Of a DNA stretch of 53,461 bases, positions 1 through 9,120 are shown one piece after another. Position numbers and translations under genes: made by a program. This stretch comes from Clostridia bacterium (GTDB lineage Bacteria; Bacillota; Clostridia; TANB77; CAG-465): NCBI GenBank assembly GCA_017536445.1, contig JAFXHJ010000018.1, forward strand, positions 94,772 to 148,232. The letters run 5' to 3'. The notes beneath the pieces were generated by a model, which did not search any database, was not told where the DNA came from, and was given only the letters and a program-made list of their open reading frames with translations. Positions within the stretch are counted from its first letter, which is position 1. Each line of letters begins with the position of its first letter.

Positions 1-647
1 TTTTTAAAGGTACTTAAAGGTTTTGTATATATAGTATCTATAACATTTTCTATAGAAGAATATTCGTTAGGATTATTACATAAAACCTCATTTAATTCTG
101 ATATTGTGAATGGCAATATAACACTTTGTTTTTTCTCGGAAATAATAAGAGTATTTTCTTTTATGTCTTGAGGAATTATGACGGTAGATATTTCAGGCTC
201 TTGCGCGATTGTTTCTAGTTCCTTCTGTTCAACGGATTCTTTGAAAGTAACAGTCATAAAATGTGAAATGTCATTTAAAAAATCACAAACATTATTATTA
301 ATATCTAGATATTTTTTAAATACATCTTTATATAGCCTGTTATATGCAACTACTCTTTGAACGTCGGCCTCTTTTTTTAAATTATTTAGAGTCCCTATTA
401 AATTATTTAATGTTGTATCTAATTCAGATGTGTTTTCAATATTTAATTTTATTTTTTCAACACAGTTATGAAATTCATCTGTGTTTTGAAGATTTTCTAT
501 ATTATTAATTTCGCAAGAAATTTTATCCATATATGATGAAAATAAGGATTTGGATTTTTTAATATTTTCTATCATTGAATTAATGCTATTAATTTCATCA
601 TTTATTGTGCTTTCCATTATATTTTTTATTTTAGAATGTACGATCAT
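1..647 (-). CDS. Unknown coiled-coil protein, 3' end outside window
   Basis: An open frame on the minus strand runs from an ATG at 645-647 to the left edge without a stop (215 codons visible). The start follows AAGAGG with 7 bases of spacing on the coding strand. The first 130 residues are rich in Asn, Glu, Lys, Ile and Leu and look helical or coiled-coil. A later stretch reads ILPFTISELNEVL and PNEYSSIENVIDTIY, which resembles a small folded domain. No signal peptide or membrane segment is visible. I do not recognise the family. The next gene to the right is divergent, so nothing can be said about an operon. Confidence 0.75.
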   Translation of the reverse strand, partial: MIVHSKIKNIMESTINDEINSINSMIENIKKSKSLFSSYMDKISCEINNIENLQNTDEFHNCVEKIKLNIENTSELDTTLNNLIGTLNNLKKEADVQRVVAYNRLYKDVFKKYLDINNNVCDFLNDISHFMTVTFKESVEQKELETIAQEPEISTVIIPQDIKENTLIISEKKQSVILPFTISELNEVLCNNPNEYSSIENVIDTIYTKPLSTFK

Positions 648-832
648 ATTAAAACCTCTTTTACGAGTTAATTATATAATTAATATAAATTAAAAGCAAT
701 AAAAAATATAATAATTATAATGGTATGACATATAGTGGAAGAGATATTCTAAAAAGTTTAAGAAAAATATTAAAAAACATATAGCATTTAAAAAATCTTT
801 GTGGTAACATATATTTGTATAGTAATAAAGTG

Positions 833-863
833 GATACTTATGCGTAGATTTAAGCAAAGTATC
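833..863 (+). other. Leader inverted repeat before the SDR gene
   Basis: GATACTT (833-839) and AAGTATC (857-863) form a 7-bp inverted repeat ending just before the AGGAGG ribosome binding site of the SDR gene. It could be a weak leader hairpin or chance in AT-rich DNA. The rest of 648-879 shows only AT-rich sequence without a convincing promoter. Confidence 0.25.
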
Positions 864-879
864 TTAGGAGGTAAAACAT

Positions 880-1698
880 ATGAAGACGGTCGTAATAACT
901 GGAAGCGCAAGAGGGCTTGGGTTTGAAATGGCAAAGGTATTTAAGAAAAACAATGTTAATGTTGTAATAAGCGATTTAAAGGAAGAAAATCTAAAGAAAG
1001 CTAAAAAATTATTAGATGAAATTGAAAGCGAATCTAAAGTGTCTTATGCAGTTTGTAATGTAACAAACGAAGAACAAATTTTAGATTTAATTGCTCATGC
1101 AAATAAAACATTTGGCAGAATAGATATATGGATAAATAATGCTGGTGTAAACCAACCAGAAAGAGCTATATGGGAATTAGATACTAAAGATATAGACACA
1201 GTACTTAATGTAGATTTAAAGGGTGCTATAATAGGCTCTAAGTATGCTATGTTAGATATGACTAAAAATGGTGGTGGAGCTATATATAACATAGAAGGTT
1301 ATGGTAGCAATGATGCTAAAATGTTAGGTTTATCTATATATGGAACAAGTAAAAGAGCGGTTACATATTTTACAGAAGCATTAGCGAAAGAATCTGCTGA
1401 AAGGAATACAGGAGTTATTGTTGGAAAACTTAGCCCTGGTATTATGATAACAGACTTTATAACTAATGCACTTGGAAATGGTGAAGCAATTAACCTTTCA
1501 GATAAAACTAAAAAAGTATATAACATACTTGGAGATTATCCAGATGTAGTTGCTAAATTCTTAGTAGAAGGAATGTTAAAAAATACTAAGAATGATGCTA
1601 AAATAGAATGGCTAACAGGATCTAAAGCGGCTTGGAGATTTATGACAGCAGGCTTTAACAAAAGAGATTTTTTTGATCAAAAGTTATTAAAAGAATAA
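880..1698 (+). CDS. Short-chain dehydrogenase/reductase (SDR)
   Basis: 272-residue classical SDR, a cytosolic NAD(P)-dependent oxidoreductase. Visible motifs are the Rossmann TGSARGLG near residue 7, INNAGVN near residue 85, and the catalytic YGTSK with an upstream Ser in the GYGSN segment. The length is slightly above the usual 250. The start follows AGGAGG with suitable spacing. The substrate cannot be told from sequence. It sits 21 bases before a kinase/phosphoesterase fusion with a shared downstream terminator, so the two are probably co-transcribed and may act on the same small metabolite (inference). Confidence 0.85.
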   Translation: MKTVVITGSARGLGFEMAKVFKKNNVNVVISDLKEENLKKAKKLLDEIESESKVSYAVCNVTNEEQILDLIAHANKTFGRIDIWINNAGVNQPERAIWELDTKDIDTVLNVDLKGAIIGSKYAMLDMTKNGGGAIYNIEGYGSNDAKMLGLSIYGTSKRAVTYFTEALAKESAERNTGVIVGKLSPGIMITDFITNALGNGEAINLSDKTKKVYNILGDYPDVVAKFLVEGMLKNTKNDAKIEWLTGSKAAWRFMTAGFNKRDFFDQKLLKE

Positions 1699-1719
1699 TC
1701 TAAAGATAAAAGAGGAAAA

Positions 1720-3513
1720 ATGAAAAAAATAATACAAAAATATTTAGGTATAAAGAAACCTGAAATAACAAAAATGGATATTGGTTCTCAAAATGAAACA
1801 TACGACATTAATGGTAAATATGTACTTAAAGTATTTAGTAAAGATGCAGTAGCAAACGATAAAGAAAAAGATTTGCGCGAATTAAAAGAAATGGTTGCAG
1901 AGGTCTTTAAGGATAAAGGAGTACCAATGGTACTTCCTTTAATGTTTAAGGACAGATACATTCAAGGAGATAATCCATACTTTGTAATATATCCAAAGGT
2001 TAAAATGAAGAGTGTTACAAGAGATGAGATTACAGATGAACATATTTTAGCAATAAGTAACTTTGTAGCTAAAATGCATAATATAAGAGTTGATGTTCCA
2101 GCGCTTAAACATAAAAAAGAGAAGTTTGCTATTGATGTAGATAAATACATTAGGCTATATAACCTAAACAACAAGATGAATGTTACATTAAGAGAAAATA
2201 AAGAGTTAATAGAAAAATTACAAAGAAAAATAAATAATGCAATAGATTCTTTGAAATCTAAAGAGGTAATAAGTCATAATGACCTTAAATTAGATAATGT
2301 TTTATGGGATAAATTTAATCCATACTTTATAGATTTTGATGCAGTAGGATATGTAAACCATATGTGTGCAGCGAATGAATATGCATATGTGTGGTGTACA
2401 AAGAATGGTAAAATAGACCTAAAACGTTATGAGCTATTTATGGCAAATTATCTTAAGTATCATTACTCATTAGATAATTTTGAAGATGTACTTTACATGA
2501 CACTTTACGGTAAATTTTCTTGGCTTAGATATAGTTTAGATAGAGGAAGATCAAAAGATGAGGAACAGGCAAAACAAGGAATAAATGCAGTAGTGCATCT
2601 ATTAAAAGACTTTACTATGTATGAAAGAACAATACCAGGTATGCTTAGGGTTTTAGAAAAACTTGTAAAGAAAGATGAACCAGTAAAGAATACAGGTATA
2701 AAGCAATTAACGAATTACCACTCACATACATATAGATGTCGCCATGCAGATGATACAGTAACAGATGAAGATTATGTAAAAGAATATATAAAGGCCGGAT
2801 TTAAAGAAATAGCCTTTACAGACCACGTACCGCAAAAGAATGTTATTGATACAAGAAAACGCATGAGAATGGATTATAGCGAAAAAGAAGACTATTTAAA
2901 TAGCGTAAGACATCTTAAAGAAAAGTATAAAGATAAAATAAATATAAAAGTTGGATTTGAAATAGAATACTTACCAGAACATTTGGAAGAATTTAAAGAA
3001 TTAAAAGAAGAATGTGATCTTTTAGTACTAGGGCAACATTATACGTATGACAGAAAAAACAACGAAGTAAAAGTATTTAATGAAAAGATAAGACCAGAAT
3101 TTTCAGATGATGAAATAATGGAACACTATGAATATATGAAAGAAGCTGTAGAACATAATTTGGTAAAAATTATTGTTCATCCAGATATGTATATGTGCGT
3201 AAGAAAAGAATTTGGTGAGTTTGAAGAAAAAATAGCAAGAAAGATAGCTAGCCTTGCGGAAAAGCATAATATAATACTTGAAATAAATCTAATGGATATA
3301 TTTAAACATATGTGCGGAAAGAAACAAAATATAGAATATCCAAATAGAGAGTTCTGGAGAATTGTATCAGAGTACGATGTGCCAGTAATATATGGAATAG
3401 ATGCACATTTTAGAGGTCAAATAAGAAGTCATAAAGAAATGATAAAATTTACACGTGCATATCTTGGAAAAGATATAGTTTCTAAATTAAAATTTGTAGA
3501 AGATTGTAAATAA
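1720..3513 (+). CDS. Fusion: APH/choline-kinase-like domain + PHP phosphoesterase domain
   Basis: 597 residues with two enzymatic parts. Residues 1 to about 315 look like an aminoglycoside phosphotransferase/choline kinase-like fold: the catalytic loop reads SHNDLKLDN (H186, D188, N193), followed by the metal-binding DFD at 205-207. Residues 330-597 look like a PHP domain of the histidinol-phosphatase type: H334 and H336 in NYHSHTYRC, TDH at 367-369, then GFEIEYLP, a HPDMYM motif and GIDAH. The PHP family hydrolyses phosphoesters using a metal centre. Kinase plus phosphatase in one chain is unusual. The start follows AGAGGAAAA. The true substrate is unknown, and the upstream SDR is the likely partner. 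Confidence 0.8.
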   Translation: MKKIIQKYLGIKKPEITKMDIGSQNETYDINGKYVLKVFSKDAVANDKEKDLRELKEMVAEVFKDKGVPMVLPLMFKDRYIQGDNPYFVIYPKVKMKSVTRDEITDEHILAISNFVAKMHNIRVDVPALKHKKEKFAIDVDKYIRLYNLNNKMNVTLRENKELIEKLQRKINNAIDSLKSKEVISHNDLKLDNVLWDKFNPYFIDFDAVGYVNHMCAANEYAYVWCTKNGKIDLKRYELFMANYLKYHYSLDNFEDVLYMTLYGKFSWLRYSLDRGRSKDEEQAKQGINAVVHLLKDFTMYERTIPGMLRVLEKLVKKDEPVKNTGIKQLTNYHSHTYRCRHADDTVTDEDYVKEYIKAGFKEIAFTDHVPQKNVIDTRKRMRMDYSEKEDYLNSVRHLKEKYKDKINIKVGFEIEYLPEHLEEFKELKEECDLLVLGQHYTYDRKNNEVKVFNEKIRPEFSDDEIMEHYEYMKEAVEHNLVKIIVHPDMYMCVRKEFGEFEEKIARKIASLAEKHNIILEINLMDIFKHMCGKKQNIEYPNREFWRIVSEYDVPVIYGIDAHFRGQIRSHKEMIKFTRAYLGKDIVSKLKFVEDCK

Positions 3514-3540
3514 AAGGTCGTTATGACCTTTTATTTTTTT
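3512..3540 (+). terminator. Intrinsic terminator after the APH-PHP gene
   Basis: AAAAGGTC (3512-3519) pairs with GACCTTTT (3525-3532) around a 5-base loop and is followed by a run of T. It closes the SDR/APH-PHP unit. Confidence 0.85.
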
Positions 3541-3605
3541 ATACCTTGTTATATAATTACAAAGTAAAATATTATAAAAGAAACAAAGATTTTAATGGGG
3601 GAAAT

Positions 3606-4508
3606 ATGAAATCTGAAAAAAATATATTTATAGCATTTATATTAAACTTGCTATTTGCAATAGTTGAGCTTATAGGTGGTTTTGTAACAAATAGTATCTC
3701 TATAGTATCAGACTCTGTTCATGATTTTGGGGACGCGTTAAGTATAGGAATGGCATTTTTCTTAGAGAAGAAATCTAACAAAAAACCAGATACTAAATAT
3801 ACATATGGATATCTTAGATATTCATTATTAAGTGCTTTGCTTACATCAGTAATATTGCTTGTTGGAGCAATATTTGTAATAATAAACGCAGTGCCAAGAT
3901 TAGTAAATCCAACTGAAGTAAATCATACTGGTATGATTATTCTTGGAATACTTGGAGTATGTGTAAATTTAATAGCAGCAGCAAGAACATCACATAGCCA
4001 CAATTTAAATGAGAAAGCTATTAATCTTCATTTAATAGAAGATGTATTAGGATGGGTAGCAGTTTTAGCAGGAAGTGTAGTAATTAAGTTTACAGGTTTG
4101 TACATAATAGACCCAATATTATCTATTGGAATAACAATATACATTTTATATCACGTATATAGAAATATTAAAGAAGTATTTGAAGTACTACTAGAAAAAG
4201 CACCAAGCGATGTAGATGTAGATAAACTAACACACGAATTAAATGAATTAGAAGAAATAAAAGATGTACATCATATGCATATATGGACTATGGATAATAT
4301 ACACCATTATATAACTTTACACGCAGTACTAGATGAAGAAAATAAAGATATAGAACATGCAAAATATGAAATAAGAGAAGTATTAGAAAAATATAATCTT
4401 ACACATTCTACTATAGAAATAGAATATAACAAATGTGAACATGATGGTTGTGAGATATCTCACATAGAAGGTGAGTATGAACATCATCACCACCACCATC
4501 ATCATTAA
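3606..4508 (+). CDS. Cation diffusion facilitator (CDF) metal transporter with polyhistidine tail
   Basis: 300 residues. CDF proteins exchange divalent metal (often Zn) for protons across the membrane. Six hydrophobic segments, the SDSVHDFGD metal-site motif in TM2, HLIEDVLGW in TM5 and a cytosolic C-terminal domain with HHMHIWTMD support the call. I chose the ATG at 3606 because AATGGGGG precedes it. An in-frame ATG at 3546 would add a basic 20-residue leader but has no ribosome site. The tail contains C-E-H-D-G-C and ends in eight consecutive His, a probable metal buffer or sensor. It begins the 3.6-9.0 kb run of genes. Confidence 0.85.
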   Translation: MKSEKNIFIAFILNLLFAIVELIGGFVTNSISIVSDSVHDFGDALSIGMAFFLEKKSNKKPDTKYTYGYLRYSLLSALLTSVILLVGAIFVIINAVPRLVNPTEVNHTGMIILGILGVCVNLIAAARTSHSHNLNEKAINLHLIEDVLGWVAVLAGSVVIKFTGLYIIDPILSIGITIYILYHVYRNIKEVFEVLLEKAPSDVDVDKLTHELNELEEIKDVHHMHIWTMDNIHHYITLHAVLDEENKDIEHAKYEIREVLEKYNLTHSTIEIEYNKCEHDGCEISHIEGEYEHHHHHHHH

Positions 4509-4541
4509 TATATAATTAGTTATAGTTTAGGAGGTAGTACT

Positions 4542-5051
4542 ATGGAAAAAGTGGATATATACAATAGATTTAGAGAACATACTGGAAAAACTAAAGGAAG
4601 AAAAGAAGTAGAAGCAGGAGAATACAGAATCTCTACACACATTTGGGTAAAAGATTTAGAAGGAAAAATTCTTGTACTAAAACGTTCAGAAAAGGAAGAT
4701 AAATTCCCTGGTATGTGGGCTCAAGTAGGTGGCGGAGTAGTAGCAGGAGATACAAGCAAAGAAACAGTTGTAAAAGAATGTTTAGAAGAACTAAATCTAA
4801 CTGTAGAAGAAAATAATATGTACTATGTTGGAAGTTATATAAGAACTAGAGATATAGTAGATGTATGGCTTGTAGAACAAGATATAGATGTATCTAAACT
4901 TGTATTCCAAGAAGAGGAAGTAGCAGATGCTAAATTAGTAACTATGGAAGAATTTGATCATATGATTGAACAAGGAATAGTAGTACCTTCAATAAATCCT
5001 TCATATGATTTAATGAAAAACTATTTGAAACAATATAAAGATAAGAAATAA
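4542..5051 (+). CDS. Nudix hydrolase-family protein with degenerate Nudix box
   Basis: 169 residues of Nudix fold, which usually hydrolyses nucleoside diphosphates linked to another moiety. The N-terminal strand RISTHIWVKDLEGKILVLKR and FPGMWAQVGGGVV are typical. The Nudix box is off consensus: GVVAGDT at its start lacks the usual Glu, and the core reads KECLEELNL where REUXEEXGU is expected. The two metal-binding Glu of the EE core are present, so activity is possible. The start follows TAGGAGGTAG. The substrate cannot be assigned. Confidence 0.75.
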   Translation: MEKVDIYNRFREHTGKTKGRKEVEAGEYRISTHIWVKDLEGKILVLKRSEKEDKFPGMWAQVGGGVVAGDTSKETVVKECLEELNLTVEENNMYYVGSYIRTRDIVDVWLVEQDIDVSKLVFQEEEVADAKLVTMEEFDHMIEQGIVVPSINPSYDLMKNYLKQYKDKK

Positions 5052-5079
5052 AAGTAATATATATTAAAGAGGTAAATAT

Positions 5080-5412
5080 ATGGTAGGTAAATATAAAGTA
5101 ATAACACTATGTGGTTCTACTAAATTTAAAGATGAATTTTTAAGGGAGCAAAAACGTTTAACACTAGATGGAAATATAGTAATTTCTGTAGGACTATTTG
5201 GTCATTCCGGAGATAAAGAAGTATGGGAAAACATGGATGAAGGGACTTTAACTAAAACTAAAGAAATGCTAGATGATATGCATAAAAGAAAGATAGATAT
5301 GGCAGATGAAATATTTGTTATAAATGTAAATGGTTACATAGGTGAAAGTACAAAGTCTGAAATATCTTATGCAGAAAGTACAGGCAAAACAGTTAATTAT
5401 CTTGAAAAATAA
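5080..5412 (+). CDS. Nucleoside 2-deoxyribosyltransferase-like protein
   Basis: 110 residues. The N-terminus VITLCGSTKFKDEF, the middle HKRKIDMADEIFVINVNGYIG and the C-terminal GESTKSEISYAEST match the small Rossmann-like family related to nucleoside 2-deoxyribosyltransferases, with the Glu of STKSEI in the position of the family's catalytic Glu. Members act on nucleosides or nucleotides, often in salvage or clean-up. The neighbouring Nudix gene would fit a nucleotide-related role. The AAGAGG ribosome site is at normal spacing. Confidence 0.65.
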   Translation: MVGKYKVITLCGSTKFKDEFLREQKRLTLDGNIVISVGLFGHSGDKEVWENMDEGTLTKTKEMLDDMHKRKIDMADEIFVINVNGYIGESTKSEISYAESTGKTVNYLEK

Positions 5413-5430
5413 TAATTAAGGAGAGAACAT

Positions 5431-6306
5431 ATGAAAAATGTAATATTAGAAATAAAAGGATTAACTAAATATTATGGGAAAATATTAGGCGTAGAAGACT
5501 TATCTTTATCTTTGAACGAAGGTGAAGTGTTTGGCTTTATTGGACCTAATGGTGCAGGTAAAAGTACTACCATTCGTTCAATAATGCATTTAATAAACAA
5601 AACAGCGGGAACCGTTTTAGTTAATGGTAAAGAGTTTAATAGAAATGATACTAGTATAAAAGAGATGATTGGTTATCTTCCAAGTGAAGTTAATCTTTAT
5701 GAAGATTTAACAGTTAAGCAAATGTTAGACTATCACGAATCTTTTTATAACAAAGACATACATAAAAGAAGATGCGAACTAGTAGAAAGATTAAAATTAG
5801 ATGAGAGCAAAAAGGTAGAAGATTTATCTTTAGGTAATTCTAAAAAGTTAGGTATAGTTCTTGCGTTTATGCATGAACCAAAGCTTTTAATACTAGACGA
5901 ACCAACAAGTGGACTTGATCCTATTATGCAACAAGAGTTTTATAAGTTACTTAAAGAGGAAAAGAAAAAAGGAACAACAATATTCTATTCTACACATATA
6001 TTAAGTGAAATATCTAAGATTTGTGATAGAGTGGGTATTATTAAAAATGGAAAGCTTTTAAAGGTGGAAAAAATAGGAGAACTTCTAAAGAAGAATTTAG
6101 ATTTAGTAACAATTGAATCTAAAGATGTGGCTGCTATTTTGTCTGAACTTAAAGTAGAAGCTATAGAGAAGGAAAAGAATACTGCTAAGTTCAAAAACGT
6201 ATTACCTGCAAACGAGTTAATAAAAGTTATATCTAAATATGATATAGATGATATTTTAATAGAGGAAGCAAGTCTAGAAGATATCTTCCTGCATTATTAT
6301 GAATAG
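5431..6306 (+). CDS. ABC-2 type exporter, ATP-binding subunit
   Basis: 291-residue cytosolic ATPase of an ABC-2 exporter. Walker A is GPNGAGKST, the signature is LSLGNSKKLG (a divergent form common in this subgroup), and Walker B is LLILDEPTSGLDP, followed by the switch His in YSTHILSE. A C-terminal extension of about 80 residues is typical of BcrA/NatA-like proteins. The permease gene follows after 11 bases, so the two form a transporter. The substrate is unknown; peptides, antibiotics or ions are all handled by relatives. Confidence 0.9.
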   Translation: MKNVILEIKGLTKYYGKILGVEDLSLSLNEGEVFGFIGPNGAGKSTTIRSIMHLINKTAGTVLVNGKEFNRNDTSIKEMIGYLPSEVNLYEDLTVKQMLDYHESFYNKDIHKRRCELVERLKLDESKKVEDLSLGNSKKLGIVLAFMHEPKLLILDEPTSGLDPIMQQEFYKLLKEEKKKGTTIFYSTHILSEISKICDRVGIIKNGKLLKVEKIGELLKKNLDLVTIESKDVAAILSELKVEAIEKEKNTAKFKNVLPANELIKVISKYDIDDILIEEASLEDIFLHYYE

Positions 6307-6317
6307 GAGGTAATAAT

Positions 6318-7109
6318 ATGTTTAAGAGAGAAATGAAAATAAACTTAAAAGGATTTTTAATTTGGACAGCAATACTTGTTGGTATGTTTTTCTTAATACT
6401 TGTTATTTATCCGAATGTAATAGCAGGTGAAAGCGCAGAAATGATGGATGAAATGCTTAAGATGTTCCCGGAAGATTTGTTAAAAGCATTTAATATGGAT
6501 ATATCTTCAATTAATACAGCTTTTGGTTGGCTTAAATCTGAAGGCTTTGTTATGATACTTTTAATAATAGGATGCTATGCTGGAGTATTAGGTTCTAATA
6601 TACTACTTAAAGAGGAAAGTGATAAAACAATAGAATACTTAAATAGCTTGCCTGTAAGTAGAACAAAGATTGTTATAAGTAAGGTATTTGCGGGATTAAT
6701 ATACATAGTTTTAATGGTAGTACTACTTGGAATATTTAACTTCATAGGATTAAGTATTACAGAAGAATTTGATGAAAAACTTCTACTATTGCTTAGTATA
6801 ACGCCATTATTACCAGCAGTTGTAATATACTTTATGTGTATGTTTTTATCTACATTTACACATAAGACTAAAAAGACATTAGGCATAAGTTTAGGAATAG
6901 TAATGCTAAGCTATGTATTACAAGTCTTGTCTACTATGGGAGAAAAATTAGAATTCTTAAAGTATACATCTGCATTTACACTAGCAGATATACGTAATGT
7001 AATGACAGATGTTTGTATAAACCCTGTTATGATAGTTGTAACAGTAACAATATCTTTAATACTATTTATAGTTACATTATTTAGATATGATAGAAAAGAG
7101 TTAGTATAA
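6318..7109 (+). CDS. ABC-2 type exporter, permease subunit
   Basis: 263-residue integral membrane protein with about six hydrophobic segments. It starts MFKREMKINLKGFLIW, typical of ABC-2 permeases, and has the motif LLKEESDKTIEYLNSLPVSRTKI between TM2 and TM3, which contacts the ATPase in this family. It partners the ATPase immediately upstream. The start has TAGGAGG eight bases ahead. Confidence 0.85.
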   Translation: MFKREMKINLKGFLIWTAILVGMFFLILVIYPNVIAGESAEMMDEMLKMFPEDLLKAFNMDISSINTAFGWLKSEGFVMILLIIGCYAGVLGSNILLKEESDKTIEYLNSLPVSRTKIVISKVFAGLIYIVLMVVLLGIFNFIGLSITEEFDEKLLLLLSITPLLPAVVIYFMCMFLSTFTHKTKKTLGISLGIVMLSYVLQVLSTMGEKLEFLKYTSAFTLADIRNVMTDVCINPVMIVVTVTISLILFIVTLFRYDRKELV

Positions 7110-7126
7110 GATTTTAGGAGAAACAT

Positions 7127-7684
7127 ATGACAGAAAAAGAGAAGATGTTAAATTGTGAAATATATAATCCAAATTATGATGAAGAATTAATAGAAGAAAG
7201 AACAATAGCACAAGATTTATGTTTTGAGTATAACAATATAAGACCGTCTGAAATTGAAAAAAGAAAAGAGCTAATAAAGAAAATAATAGGTAAATGTACA
7301 GATAATTTTTTAATAGAGCAACCTTTTGTTTGTGATTATGGATATAACATAGAATTAGGAGATAATTTCTATGCAAATCACAATCTAACTATTCTAGATG
7401 GCGGTAAAGTTAAATTTGGAGACAATGTCTTTATTGCGCCTAATTGTTCATTTTATACTGCAGGACATCCAATAGACTATATACAAAGAAATAAAGGTTT
7501 AGAGTATGTAAAACCAATAACAGTTGGAAGTAATGTGTGGTTTGGTGGAGATGTATGCGTATTACCAGGAGTAACTATTGGAGATAATGTAGTTATTGGT
7601 GCTGGTAGTGTGGTTGTAAAAGATATACCATCAAATTCTGTAGCAGTGGGGAATCCTTGCAAGGTAATAAAGAAAATAAAGTAA
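7127..7684 (+). CDS. Maltose/galactoside O-acetyltransferase-like (hexapeptide repeat)
   Basis: 185 residues, the usual length for the Maa/LacA family. These trimeric left-handed beta-helix enzymes move an acetyl group from acetyl-CoA to a sugar hydroxyl. The N-terminal helical cap (MTEKEKMLNCEIYNPNYDEEL), the catalytic His in YTAGHPIDYIQR and the hexapeptide series VGSNVWFGGDVCVLPGV then IGDNVVIGAGSVV are clear. It lies 17 bases after the ABC permease with TTAGGAG ahead of the start. Confidence 0.9.
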   Translation: MTEKEKMLNCEIYNPNYDEELIEERTIAQDLCFEYNNIRPSEIEKRKELIKKIIGKCTDNFLIEQPFVCDYGYNIELGDNFYANHNLTILDGGKVKFGDNVFIAPNCSFYTAGHPIDYIQRNKGLEYVKPITVGSNVWFGGDVCVLPGVTIGDNVVIGAGSVVVKDIPSNSVAVGNPCKVIKKIK

Positions 7685-7704
7685 TTCGTTAAGAGGTGAA
7701 TTAA

Positions 7705-8973
7705 TTGGAAAATGAAAATAATAAATGCTTGTATAAATGTGAAAGTATAATAGATGTAAACGAGTATAAAAAGATGGCTAGGTATTTCCCTAAAAGAATG
7801 TACCTTACATATGTTAAAAGGAGCGCGTTTTTAAATTTAATTTTAACTGCTATAATTGCAATAGCAACGCAAAGCTTACTTTTTACTTTAGAATTTTTTG
7901 TTGTTTCGCAAATAATATATATGATTGTTATTAATTTTAGGTTAGAATATTATGCTGAACAAGGCTTCTATGCTTTAGAAAAACAAGGGCCGGTTGACAA
8001 AAAAATTGAAACGGAATTTTATGAAGACTATTTGATAAGAAAAGGTGAGACCATTTCATTTACTGTTAAGTATTCGGATATAAGTAAATGCATAGAAACA
8101 GATACTAATTTTTATCTTGAATATGGAATTAAAAATGTAATTATAATCTTCCAAAAGGCTAGTTGTAGCGAAGAAATAATGGAATTTATCAGAAAAACTT
8201 TTGCAAATTTTGAAAGTCATGTTCAAGGTAAAACTAAAGTTAAGAAAGAAAAAAGTGAGAAAAAGAATAATCCTTATCTTATAAAATTAGTGCTGCTAGT
8301 GTTGTTTATAGCATCAATAGCAAGCCTTTGGGGTGCACTGTATTCTGTAAGCCTAGTGAATACACTAATTCCGCAATATGGATTTAACTTTACTAAAAAC
8401 TTATGGGTATTTTGGTGTTGGTTGCCGGTTCCGATTTCGTCTATAATTTTAGGAAAGAAGTATAAAAAAGAAGGATTTAAATGTACTAAAAATATTGTAG
8501 CAGGATATATAATGGCAGTATTGTTATTTATGTACGGTGCTTTTGTTTTCTTTCCTACACACGAACAAGATTATAGTAAAATAAATGAATATAAAGAAAT
8601 AATTAATTTAGAGCTTCCAAGTAATGGTGTTCTAGAAATTCAAGATTGGGATACATATATCGATGAAGATATAACAGAGTATGTAACCATAAATGCATAT
8701 TATGCAGAAGAAGATGTAACTCTGCTAGAAAAAAGCATTGAAAATAATCCTAATTGGATACTAGGTAATAAAATTACATCTGATTTAAAAGTATTTATAC
8801 CAATTCTGCTTCAAGGTGCTGATAGTGCATATTATTCTATTTATAACAAAACAACTAATGAGTATAATACAATACCAGAAGAATCTGGAGATTATAAAAT
8901 ATATGCAATGAGATATGATAAAGTAAATAAAAAACTAGAAATTCACGAATTTAGAATTGCATATAGTAAATAA
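7705..8973 (+). CDS. YcxB-like membrane protein of unknown function
   Basis: 422 residues. The start is TTG at 7705, placed by GAGGTG at 7693-7698; the nearby ATG at 7712 is out of frame. Residues 45-85 hold two membrane segments, followed by a soluble region (ETEFYEDYLIRKGETISFTVKYSDISK) resembling the YcxB-like C-terminal domain. A second membrane block lies at about residues 195-285. The C-terminal 130 residues are predicted outside or inside without obvious motifs. The function is not known. It is the last gene of this run, followed by a stem-loop. Confidence 0.65.
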   Translation: MENENNKCLYKCESIIDVNEYKKMARYFPKRMYLTYVKRSAFLNLILTAIIAIATQSLLFTLEFFVVSQIIYMIVINFRLEYYAEQGFYALEKQGPVDKKIETEFYEDYLIRKGETISFTVKYSDISKCIETDTNFYLEYGIKNVIIIFQKASCSEEIMEFIRKTFANFESHVQGKTKVKKEKSEKKNNPYLIKLVLLVLFIASIASLWGALYSVSLVNTLIPQYGFNFTKNLWVFWCWLPVPISSIILGKKYKKEGFKCTKNIVAGYIMAVLLFMYGAFVFFPTHEQDYSKINEYKEIINLELPSNGVLEIQDWDTYIDEDITEYVTINAYYAEEDVTLLEKSIENNPNWILGNKITSDLKVFIPILLQGADSAYYSIYNKTTNEYNTIPEESGDYKIYAMRYDKVNKKLEIHEFRIAYSK

Positions 8974-8982
8974 AATATTTTG

Positions 8983-9010
8983 AATAACCTGTACGAAAGT
9001 ACAGGTTATT
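8983..9010 (+). terminator. Stem-loop, probable terminator
   Basis: AATAACCTGTAC (8983-8994), a GAAA tetraloop and GTACAGGTTATT (8999-9010) form a perfect 12-bp hairpin 10 bases after the preceding stop. The following T-run is short (TTTGCTGTTT), so termination strength is uncertain. Confidence 0.6.
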
Positions 9011-9120
9011 TGCTGTTTATGTAGCTAAAGAAACATTAAAAGTAAATGGTGAATATTCCTGAGTTTTAGACTTTTAATGATGTATATCACATAAAATAAC
9101 TGTAAATAATATATAAAATA

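Noticed and set aside
178-360. 60-residue plus-strand frame near the left edge
   Set aside because: It is antisense to the partial minus-strand gene, which has a proper ribosome site and a far longer open frame.
7101-7376. 91-residue minus-strand frame opposite the acetyltransferase gene
   Set aside because: Phe/Leu/Tyr-rich shadow of an AT-rich coding region, without a ribosome site.
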